From an uncultured Lachnospiraceae bacterium (GTDB taxonomy: Bacteria > Bacillota > Clostridia > Lachnospirales > Lachnospiraceae), in NCBI GenBank assembly GCA_947588995.1, contig CANPZI010000008.1, forward strand, positions 1 to 64,000: 64,000 bases of DNA, read 5' to 3'. Positions within the stretch are counted from its first letter, which is position 1, and the number at the start of each line of letters is the position of its first letter. The notes beneath the pieces were generated by a model. The model saw only the letters and a list, made by a program, of their open reading frames with translations. It did not search any database and was not told the origin of the DNA. Position numbers and translations under genes: made by a program. Below are positions 52,606-60,593 of this stretch, piece after piece.

Positions 52606-52661
52606 AAAGAAATTTATTATATCGCAAGTTATTTATAATTTAGTAAAAACGTGCATTATTA

Positions 52662-52770
52662 TTGATTTTCTATATAACGAGTGTTACAATAAATTTATAA
52701 AAAATTGAATGAAAAGAATATGTAAAGGGCAAACGTGAATCCTGCGGTTAGGATTCCCTGTTTGTCTTTT
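52662..52770 (+). ncRNA. Short transcription unit, candidate small RNA
   Basis: A promoter (TTGATT 52662-52667, 17-bp spacer, TACAAT 52685-52690) is followed within about 40 nt by a 13-bp hairpin (52728-52766: GGCAAAC..GAATCC with GGATTC..GTTTGTC) and TTTT. The predicted RNA is about 70 nt and encodes at most MKRICKGQT. It could instead simply be the terminator of the ligase gene. Confidence 0.45.
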
Positions 52771-52791
52771 CGTTTCTAGGCCGCAAATCGA

Positions 52792-52961
52792 TTGTTACCG
52801 ATTTTTATCTGTAATTGTTACAGCTGTGAAACGCAGATATTTTTTTCATGAAAATGCTTTTGCATAGAAAACGCTGTAAAAAATAATAAAAAATGGATAA
52901 ACAAAAAAACAAATCAATTTGTTACCCAACACACGATAACAATAAAAGGAGAATTTGTTAC
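52792..52961 (+). repeat. Repeated TTGTTAC boxes upstream of the small HTH-like gene
   Basis: TTGTTAC occurs at 52792-52798, 52815-52821, 52919-52925 and 52955-52961, with an inverted TAACAA at 52937-52942 that forms a TTGTTA/TAACAA pair with the third copy. The last copy abuts the start codon at 52963. Apart from these boxes the stretch 52771-52962 shows only AT-rich sequence. Confidence 0.5.
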
Positions 52962-52962
52962 T

Positions 52963-53334
52963 ATGGATACAAAAACACTATTTGACCTTGACGATCTTTC
53001 TGTGAAAGAATTATTGACGGCATTGGAAAACACCACATCGGTCAATGCTTCTGCCGCGATACATATGATTTTGATTTTGTTAGACCGCATGAATTCTTCT
53101 ATAGAAGACCTACAGAGGAAAAATGAGGAACTGCAACAGGGGCAATCTGCGTCAACACATGGGCGCAGAGGGCGGAAACGGAAAGATTTCTATCTGGGCA
53201 AGACTCTTATTGATGATGATTATTTGATTTATCTTGTTGATAAGGGGTTCTATACGCTCAAACAACTGGAAGAAGAAGTGGGTGCGGGCAAAAATCAGCT
53301 CCGCAACCGTTATAGACGTGCCAAGAAAAGATAA
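52963..53334 (+). CDS. Small coiled-coil / HTH-like protein of the island
   Basis: A 123-residue protein. Residues about 45-70 look coiled-coil (LLDRMNSSIEDLQRKNEELQQG), a basic GRRGRKRK patch follows, and the C-terminus (YTLKQLEEEVGAGKNQLRNRYRRAKKR) reads as a helix-turn-helix with a basic recognition helix. AAAGGAG precedes the ATG. It is likely a DNA-binding protein; the repeated TTGTTAC boxes in front of it may be its operator. The family is not recognised. Confidence 0.7.
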   Translation: MDTKTLFDLDDLSVKELLTALENTTSVNASAAIHMILILLDRMNSSIEDLQRKNEELQQGQSASTHGRRGRKRKDFYLGKTLIDDDYLIYLVDKGFYTLKQLEEEVGAGKNQLRNRYRRAKKR

Positions 53335-53356
53335 GCGGGGGGGGGAGGATTAAATC

Positions 53357-53503
53357 ATGCCAATCGTAAGACCGAGCGTGCAGGACTGGTGTGTCCCTGC
53401 GCAATATACTTCCTCTCCTACAGCTATTACGTTCCGTCAACGGCATAGACGTGATACCCCGAAAAGTCCGGCTGTCCCCACAGCGATGGTTGAATCCCCA
53501 TAA
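53357..53503 (+). pseudogene. 48-codon ORF behind a strong SD, probably truncated by IS remnant
   Basis: ATG 53357 follows a G9 tract and GGAGGAT, an unusually strong ribosome-binding site placed 22 nt after the HTH-like gene. The first ~20 codons (MPIVRPSVQDWCVPAQYTSS) look genuine. From about codon 22 on, the frame runs antisense to the IS4-type transposase remnant, so the original gene was probably interrupted there. Function is unknown. Confidence 0.35.
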
Positions 53504-53789
53504 GATTTCCAGTAACAGGCGCGGCGGTATTTGTTCCCGCCGTTTGGAAAAAGACTGTTTGGAAACATCTATTCCCGCATCATGCAATTCTTTATTTAAC
53601 GGCCCGCCTTTCATGGTGATGAGAAAGAGGCACATAGTAAGGAGCGAGAGTTTTCGTTCCCCTTGTAAAGCTGTTTTCCTTTAGGCCGCCCTCTTTTCTC
53701 CATGTTTCGGCAATATCTTTTATGGCCTCCATAAAAGCACTCTTTATCAGGCGTGCGGCATTCGTATTCTTTATAAGCAGAACCTCCAC
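53425..53789 (-). pseudogene. Degraded IS4-type transposase, N-terminal half only
   Basis: Two minus-strand frames together read as the start of an IS4-like transposase. The first is 53789-53592 (IKSAFMEAIKDIAETWRKEG). The second is about 53635-53456 (MKGGPLNKELHDAGIDVSKQ then SFSKRREQIPPRLLLEILWGFNHRCGDS). After a further frameshift comes YHVYAVDGT, the first catalytic Asp region, and then stops. At least two frameshifts and loss of the C-terminal half make it inactive. Confidence 0.75.
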
Positions 53790-54202
53790 TGAAAAGTTGA
53801 TAGTTTCTTTCTACGGAAAAAACAAAAAAGAAACCCGGCGTCCTGTTTCACAGGGCGTTTCAAGTTTCTTCCTGCCGCACATACTATCTATACTTTCTAT
53901 TGGGTTCTGCTGTTATGTTGCGTTATTGTCTCTCTGTTGTGGTCTGCTGTTTCGGTGTGTTTTAATCTCTCTGTTGTATTCTAATCGTCTTCTGCTGTAT
54001 TCGCTCTGTTTTTCCGCCTTGTACGACACAGCTTAAACTTTCTCCGCTGTAATTTCAGCTTATGATTTTTCCCTGTAAAATTCAATATCCGGCGTACATT
54101 TTTCCATAAAAAAGCGGACTCTTTTTTGGTTTTTTCAGGTAAGAAAATCGTTAAGTTGACGGGCTAAGCCGCATAAAACCGGGAAAGTTCAAAATATACC
54201 AC
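53790..54202. other. Non-coding right part of the island
   Basis: No credible gene. The 104-codon plus-strand frame here is hydrophobic low-complexity sequence without a ribosome-binding site. A T-rich stretch near 53920-54010 has repeated CTCTCTGTTGT-type words, on the minus strand AACAGAGAG. Confidence 0.5.
53811..53868 (-). terminator. Minus-strand terminator
   Basis: CGCCCTGT-GAA-ACAGGACG (complement of 53839-53857, one G-U pair) with flanking GAAAC/GTTTC, followed on the minus strand by TTTTTTGTTTTTT. It would end leftward transcripts entering from the YprB-like gene side. Confidence 0.6.
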
Positions 54203-54237
54203 TTAATTTGATGACATTGCCTGTACAGGTGTCCTTT
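54203..54237 (-). repeat. Right terminal inverted repeat of the island
   Basis: Reverse complement of 49574-49608 with two differences. It lies 29 nt from the stop codon of the YprB-like gene and abuts a 26-nt sequence (54239-54264) that also occurs at 4344-4369. Confidence 0.85.
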
Positions 54238-54266
54238 TTTTACGCGAGCAATGAGCCAGGCTGATT

Positions 54267-55370
54267 TCAGTAAGTCTTCGCCATTCTGCCGAGCAGATAC
54301 TGCGCATAGCCGGAGAAGAACGCGCGGTCTTTTTTCATCTCGTCGGTCAGTTCGAAAAACAGTTCTTTGCTCTTGTAATCCCGCTTGAAAAAAGGTTCCC
54401 TGAAAAGATCCCACTGGGGCAGATACGTTGCAAATTTGCGCGTGTAGCAGGTGGCGGCTGTCGCCTGCACGCGATGCTCTCTGTCCACGAAAGTGGCGAC
54501 GGATTTGTGGAGCGCCGTATCCTCCGCGGGCAGGTAATAATAATCCTTATAGTTGGAGTAGAAGTATTTCATCTCCTCCTCGTAGAGCGGCGCTTTCAGG
54601 ATGCCTTCGTCTCTCTCGCCGCTGAAATAGCAGCCGTTTGAGAGATTCGAGACGGTAAGCGGCAGGGCGCTTGGCAGCTCCAGTTTCATCAGCAGTTCTT
54701 TCCTGTCATGCCCGTGATAGTCCACGAAGTCGTTCGCCTGCACTTTTTTGACGGTGAGGGGAGAGTTGAACAGGTCGTGGAAAGCGAGAAGCGGCAGAAT
54801 CTGCAGCATTCCTTTCATGTCGTCGCTGTTGTGGAGCAGCAGAATGCGAAGCGTCTCCTCGTCCGGCTGTTTTACATATGCGTGGTACAGGCCGATCAGG
54901 TCGCCGCCGCTGTAGAGATCCTCCCTGTCGATGCCCAGCAGTTCCTCCAGCGTTTTCTGCTTGCAGTTGGGCGTGTGCAGGAAAAATTTGTAGGGCGAGA
55001 TGCGCTTGTAGAGATCGACGCCCTCAAAACGGTCAAAATTGTACGGCAGACCGAGTATTTCACACTTCTGCAGCAGGTAGGGCAGGTCAAACTGATTGCC
55101 GTTGAAATGCACCAGATGGGTATAGTCTGCCGCAAAGGAGAAGAAATCCGTAAGCAGCGCGGCCTCGTCCTCACTGCTGTCCGCGAACCACTGTCTGATA
55201 TGCCAGAAGCCGCCCGCGAAATAGGCTGCCCCGATCAGGTACAGCGAAGAATTCTTCGCGGTAAAGCCGGTTGTCTCGATATCGACAAAGAGCAGTTTGT
55301 CAGGCGCAGCGATGCGCGCTGCCGGATAGGCCGGCGTAAAATCTTCCCATGTCTGATTGATTGTCCGCAT
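54267..55370 (-). CDS. YprB-like RNase H-fold exonuclease
   Basis: A 367-residue protein with a DEDD-type ribonuclease H-like domain. LFVDIETTGF carries the first Asp and Glu, HFNGNQFDLPYL the next Asp, and HNSDDMKGMLQILPL the last Asp. It resembles B. subtilis YprB (RNase_H_2 family), thought to act in nucleic-acid processing. The C-terminal half has no recognised domain. The start is set at 55370 (MRTINQTWEDF), preceded by GGGAGAAG; ATG 55388 overlaps that site. It is transcribed toward the island, divergent from the rnf operon. Confidence 0.85.
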   Translation of the reverse strand: MRTINQTWEDFTPAYPAARIAAPDKLLFVDIETTGFTAKNSSLYLIGAAYFAGGFWHIRQWFADSSEDEAALLTDFFSFAADYTHLVHFNGNQFDLPYLLQKCEILGLPYNFDRFEGVDLYKRISPYKFFLHTPNCKQKTLEELLGIDREDLYSGGDLIGLYHAYVKQPDEETLRILLLHNSDDMKGMLQILPLLAFHDLFNSPLTVKKVQANDFVDYHGHDRKELLMKLELPSALPLTVSNLSNGCYFSGERDEGILKAPLYEEEMKYFYSNYKDYYYLPAEDTALHKSVATFVDREHRVQATAATCYTRKFATYLPQWDLFREPFFKRDYKSKELFFELTDEMKKDRAFFSGYAQYLLGRMAKTY

Positions 55371-55520
55371 AATCTTCTCCCACAACAAATAACTTAGCTA
55401 TATACTAACATATTTTTTGAAAATGCAGTAGTTTTTTTCGTCGAAAAATAGTATATTGATAGAGTAGGACATATTGGGTGTGCCGGACGCTGCGGCGGCA
55501 CACGGAAAGAAGGACTGACA

Positions 55521-56837
55521 ATGGCGAAATTAACGTTTCATGGCGGCATCCACACCTATGACGGCAAGGATCTGTCCAAGGATAAGCCGATCCGGTCGGT
55601 GCTGCCGAAAGGCGACCTGGTTTATCCGCTGTCTCAGCATATCGGTGCGCCCGCGAAGCCGATCGTGGAGAAAGGCGACCATGTCCTGACCGGACAGAAG
55701 ATTGCGGAGGCGGGCGGCTTTGTGTCCGCGCCGATCTACGCTACCGTGTCGGGCACGGTGAAAGCGATCGAGCCGCGCCGCGTCGTCACGGGGGACAGCG
55801 TGATGAGCATTATCGTGGAGAACGACGGCAGATATGAGGAAGTGGAGTACCCGGCGGTCAAACCGCTTGAGGAGATGACGAGGGAGGAGATTATAGAGCG
55901 CATCCGGGAGGCCGGTGTGGTCGGTATGGGCGGCGCGGGATTCCCTACCCATGTCAAACTCTCCCCCAAGGAACCGGAGAAGATAGACTATGTGATTGTC
56001 AATTGTGCGGAGTGCGAGCCTTATCTCACCTCCGATTACCGGAGAATGATAGAGGAGCCGGAGAAGCTGGTGGGCGGCCTGAAAGTGTCCCTGCAGCTCT
56101 TTGAAAATGCCCGCGGGATCCTGGCGGTGGAGGACAATAAGCCGGACTGCATCGCGATCCTGAAGAAACTGACCAAGGACGAGCCGCGCATCAGTGTGAA
56201 AGCGCTGCGCACCAAATATCCTCAGGGAGCGGAGCGGCAGATCATCTATGCGGTCACGGGCAGGGCGATCAATTCGTCCATGCTTCCCGCGGATGCGGGC
56301 TGCGTGGTCAACAATGTGGATACGGTGGTGGCGATCTATCACGCCGTCTGCGAGGGCAGGCCGTTAATGTACCGGATCGTGACGGTCACGGGCGACGCGG
56401 TGGCTGATCCGTGCAATATTATGGTGCGCATCGGCACGAACTATCATGAGCTGATCGCGGAGGCGGGCGGCTTTAAGAAAGACCCCGTGAAGATTGTCTC
56501 CGGCGGCCCGATGATGGGCTTCGGCATCTTTGATCTGGATGTGCCCACGACCAAGACGGCCTCGGCGCTTCTGTGCCTGACACAGGACGACGTCTCCCGC
56601 ATGGAGCCGGGACCGTGCATCAACTGCGGGCGCTGTGTGGAGGCCTGCCCGAGCAGGCTCGTGCCGAGTATGCTGGCCGACTATGCGGAGCACTACGATG
56701 AGGAAGCGTTCGTGGCGCATGAGGGAATGGAGTGCGTGGAGTGCGGGTGCTGCAGCTATGTCTGCCCCGCCAAGCGGTCGCTCACGCAGTCGATCAAATC
56801 CATGCGCAAGATACAGCTTTCCAAGAGAAAGAAGTAG
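55521..56837 (+). CDS. rnfC: Rnf complex subunit RnfC
   Basis: A 438-residue peripheral subunit of the ferredoxin:NAD+ oxidoreductase that pumps Na+ or H+. It has an NADH/FMN-binding domain (GMGGAGFPTHVKLSP) and a C-terminal pair of [4Fe-4S] motifs, CINCGRCVEACP and CVECGCCSYVCP. It heads the rnfCDGEAB operon in the clostridial order. A GAAAGAAGG site precedes ATG 55521. The 150-nt upstream region contains AT-rich promoter-like sequence, but I could not choose a single promoter. Confidence 0.97.
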   Translation: MAKLTFHGGIHTYDGKDLSKDKPIRSVLPKGDLVYPLSQHIGAPAKPIVEKGDHVLTGQKIAEAGGFVSAPIYATVSGTVKAIEPRRVVTGDSVMSIIVENDGRYEEVEYPAVKPLEEMTREEIIERIREAGVVGMGGAGFPTHVKLSPKEPEKIDYVIVNCAECEPYLTSDYRRMIEEPEKLVGGLKVSLQLFENARGILAVEDNKPDCIAILKKLTKDEPRISVKALRTKYPQGAERQIIYAVTGRAINSSMLPADAGCVVNNVDTVVAIYHAVCEGRPLMYRIVTVTGDAVADPCNIMVRIGTNYHELIAEAGGFKKDPVKIVSGGPMMGFGIFDLDVPTTKTASALLCLTQDDVSRMEPGPCINCGRCVEACPSRLVPSMLADYAEHYDEEAFVAHEGMECVECGCCSYVCPAKRSLTQSIKSMRKIQLSKRKK

Positions 56838-56861
56838 GGAGAAAGGAGACAGGACACAGCT

Positions 56862-57794
56862 ATGAGCGATTTCATGAAGGTATCGTCCAATCCGCATATC
56901 AGGTCGAAGATGGGAACAAGCGGCATTATGCTCTGTGTGGTGGTTGCGCTTCTTCCTGCGGCCGGGTTCGGTATCTATAATTTCGGCATCGGCGCGCTAG
57001 TCACGATTCTGGTGACGGTGGCGGCGGCCGTGCTGACAGAGTACCTCTTTGAAAAAGTATGTAAGAAAAAAGTAACGATAGGTGATTATTCCGCGGTGGT
57101 GACAGGGCTTTTGCTGGCGCTGAACCTGCCCGTCTCCGCGCCATGGTGGATCGGCGTGGTCGGCGCGGTGTTCGCGATTCTGGTGGTGAAGATGCTCTTC
57201 GGCGGGCTGGGACAGAATTTTATGAATCCGGCGCTGGGCGCGCGGTGTTTTCTGCTGATTTCTTTCACTTCCATCATGACGAATTTTGACTGCGACGCCT
57301 ACACGGGCGCGACACCGCTCGCTGATCTGAAGAACGGCATGGATGTCAATATTCTGGATATGGTGATTGGCCGGACGGCGGGCACGATCGGTGAGACTTC
57401 CATGATCGCCATCGTGGTCGGCGCGTGCTTCCTGATCCTGATGGGCATCATCGATCTGCGCATTCCCGGCAGCTATATCGTGAGCTTTGTGATCTTCATC
57501 ACTGTTTTCGGCGGGCACGGTCTGGATTGGGCCTATATCTCCGCGCATCTGGCGGGCGGCGGCCTGATGCTGGGCGCGTTCTTTATGGCGACAGACTATG
57601 TGACGAGGCCGGTCACGAAGAACGGACAGTATCTGTTCGGTATCCTCTTAGGGATTCTGACGGGTATTTTCCGCCTGTTCGGGCCTTCCGCGGAGGGCGT
57701 GTCCTACGCGATTATTCTGGGCAACCTGCTGGTGCCGCTCATCGAGAAGATCACTCTTCCGAAAGCGTTTGGTAAAGGGGGAGAAAAAGCATGA
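56862..57794 (+). CDS. rnfD: Rnf complex subunit RnfD
   Basis: A 310-residue membrane subunit with about nine helices and a covalent FMN. The flavinylation motif is YTGATPLA (Thr of the GAT sequence). The N-terminal VSSNPHIRSKMGTSGIM segment is family-typical. The stop codon overlaps the rnfG start (ATGA, 57791-57794). Confidence 0.97.
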   Translation: MSDFMKVSSNPHIRSKMGTSGIMLCVVVALLPAAGFGIYNFGIGALVTILVTVAAAVLTEYLFEKVCKKKVTIGDYSAVVTGLLLALNLPVSAPWWIGVVGAVFAILVVKMLFGGLGQNFMNPALGARCFLLISFTSIMTNFDCDAYTGATPLADLKNGMDVNILDMVIGRTAGTIGETSMIAIVVGACFLILMGIIDLRIPGSYIVSFVIFITVFGGHGLDWAYISAHLAGGGLMLGAFFMATDYVTRPVTKNGQYLFGILLGILTGIFRLFGPSAEGVSYAIILGNLLVPLIEKITLPKAFGKGGEKA

Positions 57795-58399
57795 AAGAAA
57801 TGATGAAGAATACGGCGATCATCCTGTTGATTACCGTTATATCCGGCTTGATTCTCGGCCTGGTCTATCAGATCACAAAAGATCCCATTGCCGCGCAGGA
57901 GGCGAAGAAGAAGCAGGAAGCCTGTCAGGAAGTCTTCCCGGAGGCGGACGATTTCGTGCCGGTGGAGGCAGAGGCGGCGGATGAGGCGGACTGGACAGAG
58001 GCCGGCTATGCGCAGGAGAGCATCGACGAGGTGATGTGCGCCGTGGACGGTTCCGGCAACACACTGGGCTATGTGATCACGGTGACGACGAAAGAGGGCT
58101 ACGGCGGCGATATCCGGTTTTCCATCGGCGTACGCATGGACGGCACGCTGAACGGTATGTCGATCCTGTCCATCTCGGAGACGGCGGGACTGGGAATGCG
58201 CGCGGAGGAAGTCTTAAAGCCTCAGTTTGCGGGCAGGCAGGCGGAAACTTTTACATACACGAAAAACGGGGCGACGTCAGACAACCAGATCGACGCCATC
58301 TCCGGCGCGACCATCACGACCAATGCCGTGACGAACGGCGTGAACGCAGGACTGTATTATTTCCGAACAAAACTGGGAGGAGGCGCTTTCCATGAATAG
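57791..58399 (+). CDS. rnfG: Rnf complex subunit RnfG
   Basis: A 202-residue subunit with one N-terminal membrane helix (TAIILLITVISGLILGLVY) and an outward FMN-binding domain. Covalent FMN attaches at the Thr of ISGATITT. TAGLGMRAEE is another conserved segment. It overlaps rnfD by 4 nt and rnfE by 8 nt, so the operon is translationally coupled. Confidence 0.97.
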   Translation: MKEMMKNTAIILLITVISGLILGLVYQITKDPIAAQEAKKKQEACQEVFPEADDFVPVEAEAADEADWTEAGYAQESIDEVMCAVDGSGNTLGYVITVTTKEGYGGDIRFSIGVRMDGTLNGMSILSISETAGLGMRAEEVLKPQFAGRQAETFTYTKNGATSDNQIDAISGATITTNAVTNGVNAGLYYFRTKLGGGAFHE

Positions 58400-59168
58400 A
58401 GCAGGCGAACGGCTTGTCAACGGGATTATCAGAGAGAATCCGACCTTTGTGCTGACGCTGGGGATGTGTCCGACACTGGCAGTCACCACTTCGGCGGTCA
58501 ACGGTCTGGGGATGGGACTGACGACGATGGTGGTGCTGGCGCTGAGCAATGTATTTATCTCGCTGCTTCGGCACGTCATACCGGATAAGGTGCGCATTCC
58601 GGCTTTTATCGTCATCATCGCGTCTTTTGTGACGGTGGCGCAGCTTTTGCTGCAGGGATTTATTCCTTTTCTGTATGACGCGCTGGGCATCTATATTCCC
58701 CTGATTGTGGTCAACTGCATTATCCTGGGACGCGCGGAGGCGTATGCCTACAAGAATCCCGTGATACCGTCCCTCTTTGACGGAATCGGCATGGGACTGG
58801 GCTTTTCGGTGGCCCTGACCTGTATCGGCGCGGTCAGGGAACTTCTGGGCGCGGGCGAGATTTTCGGCATCCGCGTGATGCCGGAGAGCTACGTGCCGGT
58901 GAGCATCTTTATCATGGCGCCGGGGGCATTCTTCGTGCTGGCGCTGCTGACGGCAATCCAGAATAAGGTCAGGATAAACGGCGAGCGCAGGGGCAAAGAT
59001 ATGTCCAAAATCCAGTCCGGCTGCAGCTCGGACTGCATGAACTGCGCGGATGCGGGCTGTGCGCACAGGCTCTATGACGAGAAAGCGGACAGCGCGTCCG
59101 CCGGTAAGAAAGCAGAGCCGGAAGAGATCACGATAGAGGAGATAAAGGAGGATGAGGACAATGATTAA
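58392..59168 (+). CDS. rnfE: Rnf complex subunit RnfE with cysteine-rich C-terminal tail
   Basis: A 258-residue membrane subunit homologous to RnfA. The helical core (ENPTFVLTLGMCPTLAVTTSAVNGLGMG) is normal. After about residue 200 it carries a hydrophilic tail, QSGCSSDCMNCADAGCAHRL, with four cysteines spaced C-x3-C-x2-C-x4-C, then an acidic end. The core alone accounts for the usual family length. The tail could bind a metal or iron-sulphur centre on the cytoplasmic side; that is inference from spacing. Confidence 0.95.
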   Translation: MNRAGERLVNGIIRENPTFVLTLGMCPTLAVTTSAVNGLGMGLTTMVVLALSNVFISLLRHVIPDKVRIPAFIVIIASFVTVAQLLLQGFIPFLYDALGIYIPLIVVNCIILGRAEAYAYKNPVIPSLFDGIGMGLGFSVALTCIGAVRELLGAGEIFGIRVMPESYVPVSIFIMAPGAFFVLALLTAIQNKVRINGERRGKDMSKIQSGCSSDCMNCADAGCAHRLYDEKADSASAGKKAEPEEITIEEIKEDEDND

Positions 59169-59739
59169 AGATTTGCTGGTGATACTGGTCGCCTCCTCAT
59201 TGGTCAATAACGTGGTGCTGAGCCAGTTCCTGGGGCTGTGCCCATTCCTCGGCGTCTCCAAGAAGACGAATACGGCGGCCGGCATGGGCGTGGCGGTTAT
59301 CTTCGTCATCACGCTGGCTTCGGCGGTGGCGGGCGCGATCTATCAGTACCTGCTGGTGCCGCTGGACATCACCTATCTGCAGACGATTGTGTTCATTCTC
59401 GTCATCGCGGCGCTGGTGCAGTTTGTGGAGATGTTCCTGAAAAAATATATGCAGTCTCTGTACCAGGCGCTGGGCGTGTATCTGCCGTTAATCACGACCA
59501 ACTGCGCGGTGCTGGGCGTGGCGCTCACCAACGTGCAGAAAAATTACGGTATTCTGACGGGGGTCGTGAACGGGTTCGCGACGGCGGTGGGCTTTACGGT
59601 CTCTATCGTGATTTTGGCGGGCATCCGGGAGAAGATGGCCTACAACGATATCCCGGAGTCTTTTAGGGGAATGCCCATCGTGCTGGTCACGGCGGGACTG
59701 ATGGCGATCGCGTTCTGCGGCTTTTCGGGACTGCTGTAG
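59161..59739 (+). CDS. rnfA: Rnf complex subunit RnfA
   Basis: A 192-residue, six-helix membrane subunit. VLSQFLGLCPFLGVSK contains the conserved cysteine for the membrane [2Fe-2S] site shared with RnfE, and TTNCAVLGVAL the second. ATG 59161 has AAAGGAGG upstream within the end of rnfE; the frame's earlier ATG at 59152 lacks spacing. Confidence 0.97.
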   Translation: MIKDLLVILVASSLVNNVVLSQFLGLCPFLGVSKKTNTAAGMGVAVIFVITLASAVAGAIYQYLLVPLDITYLQTIVFILVIAALVQFVEMFLKKYMQSLYQALGVYLPLITTNCAVLGVALTNVQKNYGILTGVVNGFATAVGFTVSIVILAGIREKMAYNDIPESFRGMPIVLVTAGLMAIAFCGFSGLL

Positions 59740-59770
59740 CGGGGAATGATACAGAAAGGCGGAGATTACT

Positions 59771-60562
59771 ATGAGTATGACCGGAATATTGATAGCGACG
59801 CTGACGGTGGGGGCGGTAGGGCTTTTCGTGGGCCTCTTCCTCGGTGTTGCGGGAATAAAATTCAAGGTGGAAGTGGACGAGAAAGAGGAGGCCGTGCTGG
59901 GCGTCCTGCCAGGCAATAACTGCGGCGGCTGCGGCTATGCGGGCTGTTCGGGTCTGGCCGCGGCGATTGCCAAGGGCGAGGCCCCTGTGAATGCCTGCCC
60001 TGTGGGCGGCGAGAAAGTCGGGAAGCAGGTCGCGCAGATCATGGGCGTGGAGGCCGAGGCCGGTGTGCGCAAGGTCGCTTTCGTCAGATGTTCAGGGGAT
60101 AAGGAGCGCACGCGGGTAGACTATGAGTACAGCGGAATCGAGGACTGCAGGATGCTCTCTTTCGTGCCGAACGGCGGGCCGAAATCGTGTAATTATGGCT
60201 GTCTCGGCTATGGCAGCTGCGTGAAAGCCTGTCCCTTTGACGCGATCCATGTTGTAAACGGCGTGGCAGTCGTGGATAAGGAGGCCTGCAAGGCCTGCGG
60301 CAAGTGCGTCGCCGTCTGTCCGAAGAATCTGATCACGCTGGTTCCCTATGACGCCAAGCACATCGTGGCCTGCAGTTCCAAGGACAAGGGACCTGTGACG
60401 ATCAAGGCCTGCGACGCAGGCTGCATCGCCTGCCAGCTCTGCAAGAAGAACTGTCCGGCGGACGCGATCACGATCGAGGACTTCCACGCGAGCATTGATC
60501 AGGAAAAGTGTACCGGCTGCGGCACGTGTAAGGAGAAGTGCCCGCGGAAAGTGATTGTATAG
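59771..60562 (+). CDS. rnfB: Rnf complex subunit RnfB
   Basis: A 263-residue subunit that takes electrons from ferredoxin. It has an N-terminal membrane helix (GILIATLTVGAVGLFVGLFLG), the Cys-rich NCGGCGYAGCSGLAAAI domain, then several ferredoxin-type motifs: CLGYGSCVKACPFDAI, CKACGKCVAVCP, CIACQLCKKNCP and CTGCGTCKEKCP. This completes the operon, with all six subunits present. GGCGGAG precedes the ATG. Confidence 0.97.
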   Translation: MSMTGILIATLTVGAVGLFVGLFLGVAGIKFKVEVDEKEEAVLGVLPGNNCGGCGYAGCSGLAAAIAKGEAPVNACPVGGEKVGKQVAQIMGVEAEAGVRKVAFVRCSGDKERTRVDYEYSGIEDCRMLSFVPNGGPKSCNYGCLGYGSCVKACPFDAIHVVNGVAVVDKEACKACGKCVAVCPKNLITLVPYDAKHIVACSSKDKGPVTIKACDAGCIACQLCKKNCPADAITIEDFHASIDQEKCTGCGTCKEKCPRKVIV

Positions 60563-60593
60563 AAACAGGAAAACAAGGGAGGAATATTGCGAT

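Larger units (their letters stand above)
49574..54237. mobile_element. AT-rich island bounded by 35-nt inverted repeats
   Basis: Bases 49574-49608 and 54203-54237 are inverted repeats identical at 33 of 35 positions (core CCTGTACAGGCAATGTCATC). Between them the DNA is visibly AT-rich and codon use shifts, in contrast to the GC-rich flanking cheR and YprB-like genes. Contents: a candidate type I toxin-antitoxin unit, an XRE regulator, an adenylate-forming ligase, a short transcription unit, a small HTH-like protein and a degraded IS4-type transposase. No intact transposase, integrase or relaxase is present, so movement would need help in trans or the element is fixed. No target duplication was recognised. 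An alternative is two decayed IS ends of the same family. Confidence 0.65.

Noticed and set aside
53722..54036. 104-codon plus-strand frame in the island's right part
   Set aside because: Hydrophobic low-complexity translation over T-rich repeats, no SD, and it crosses a transposase remnant and a minus-strand terminator.
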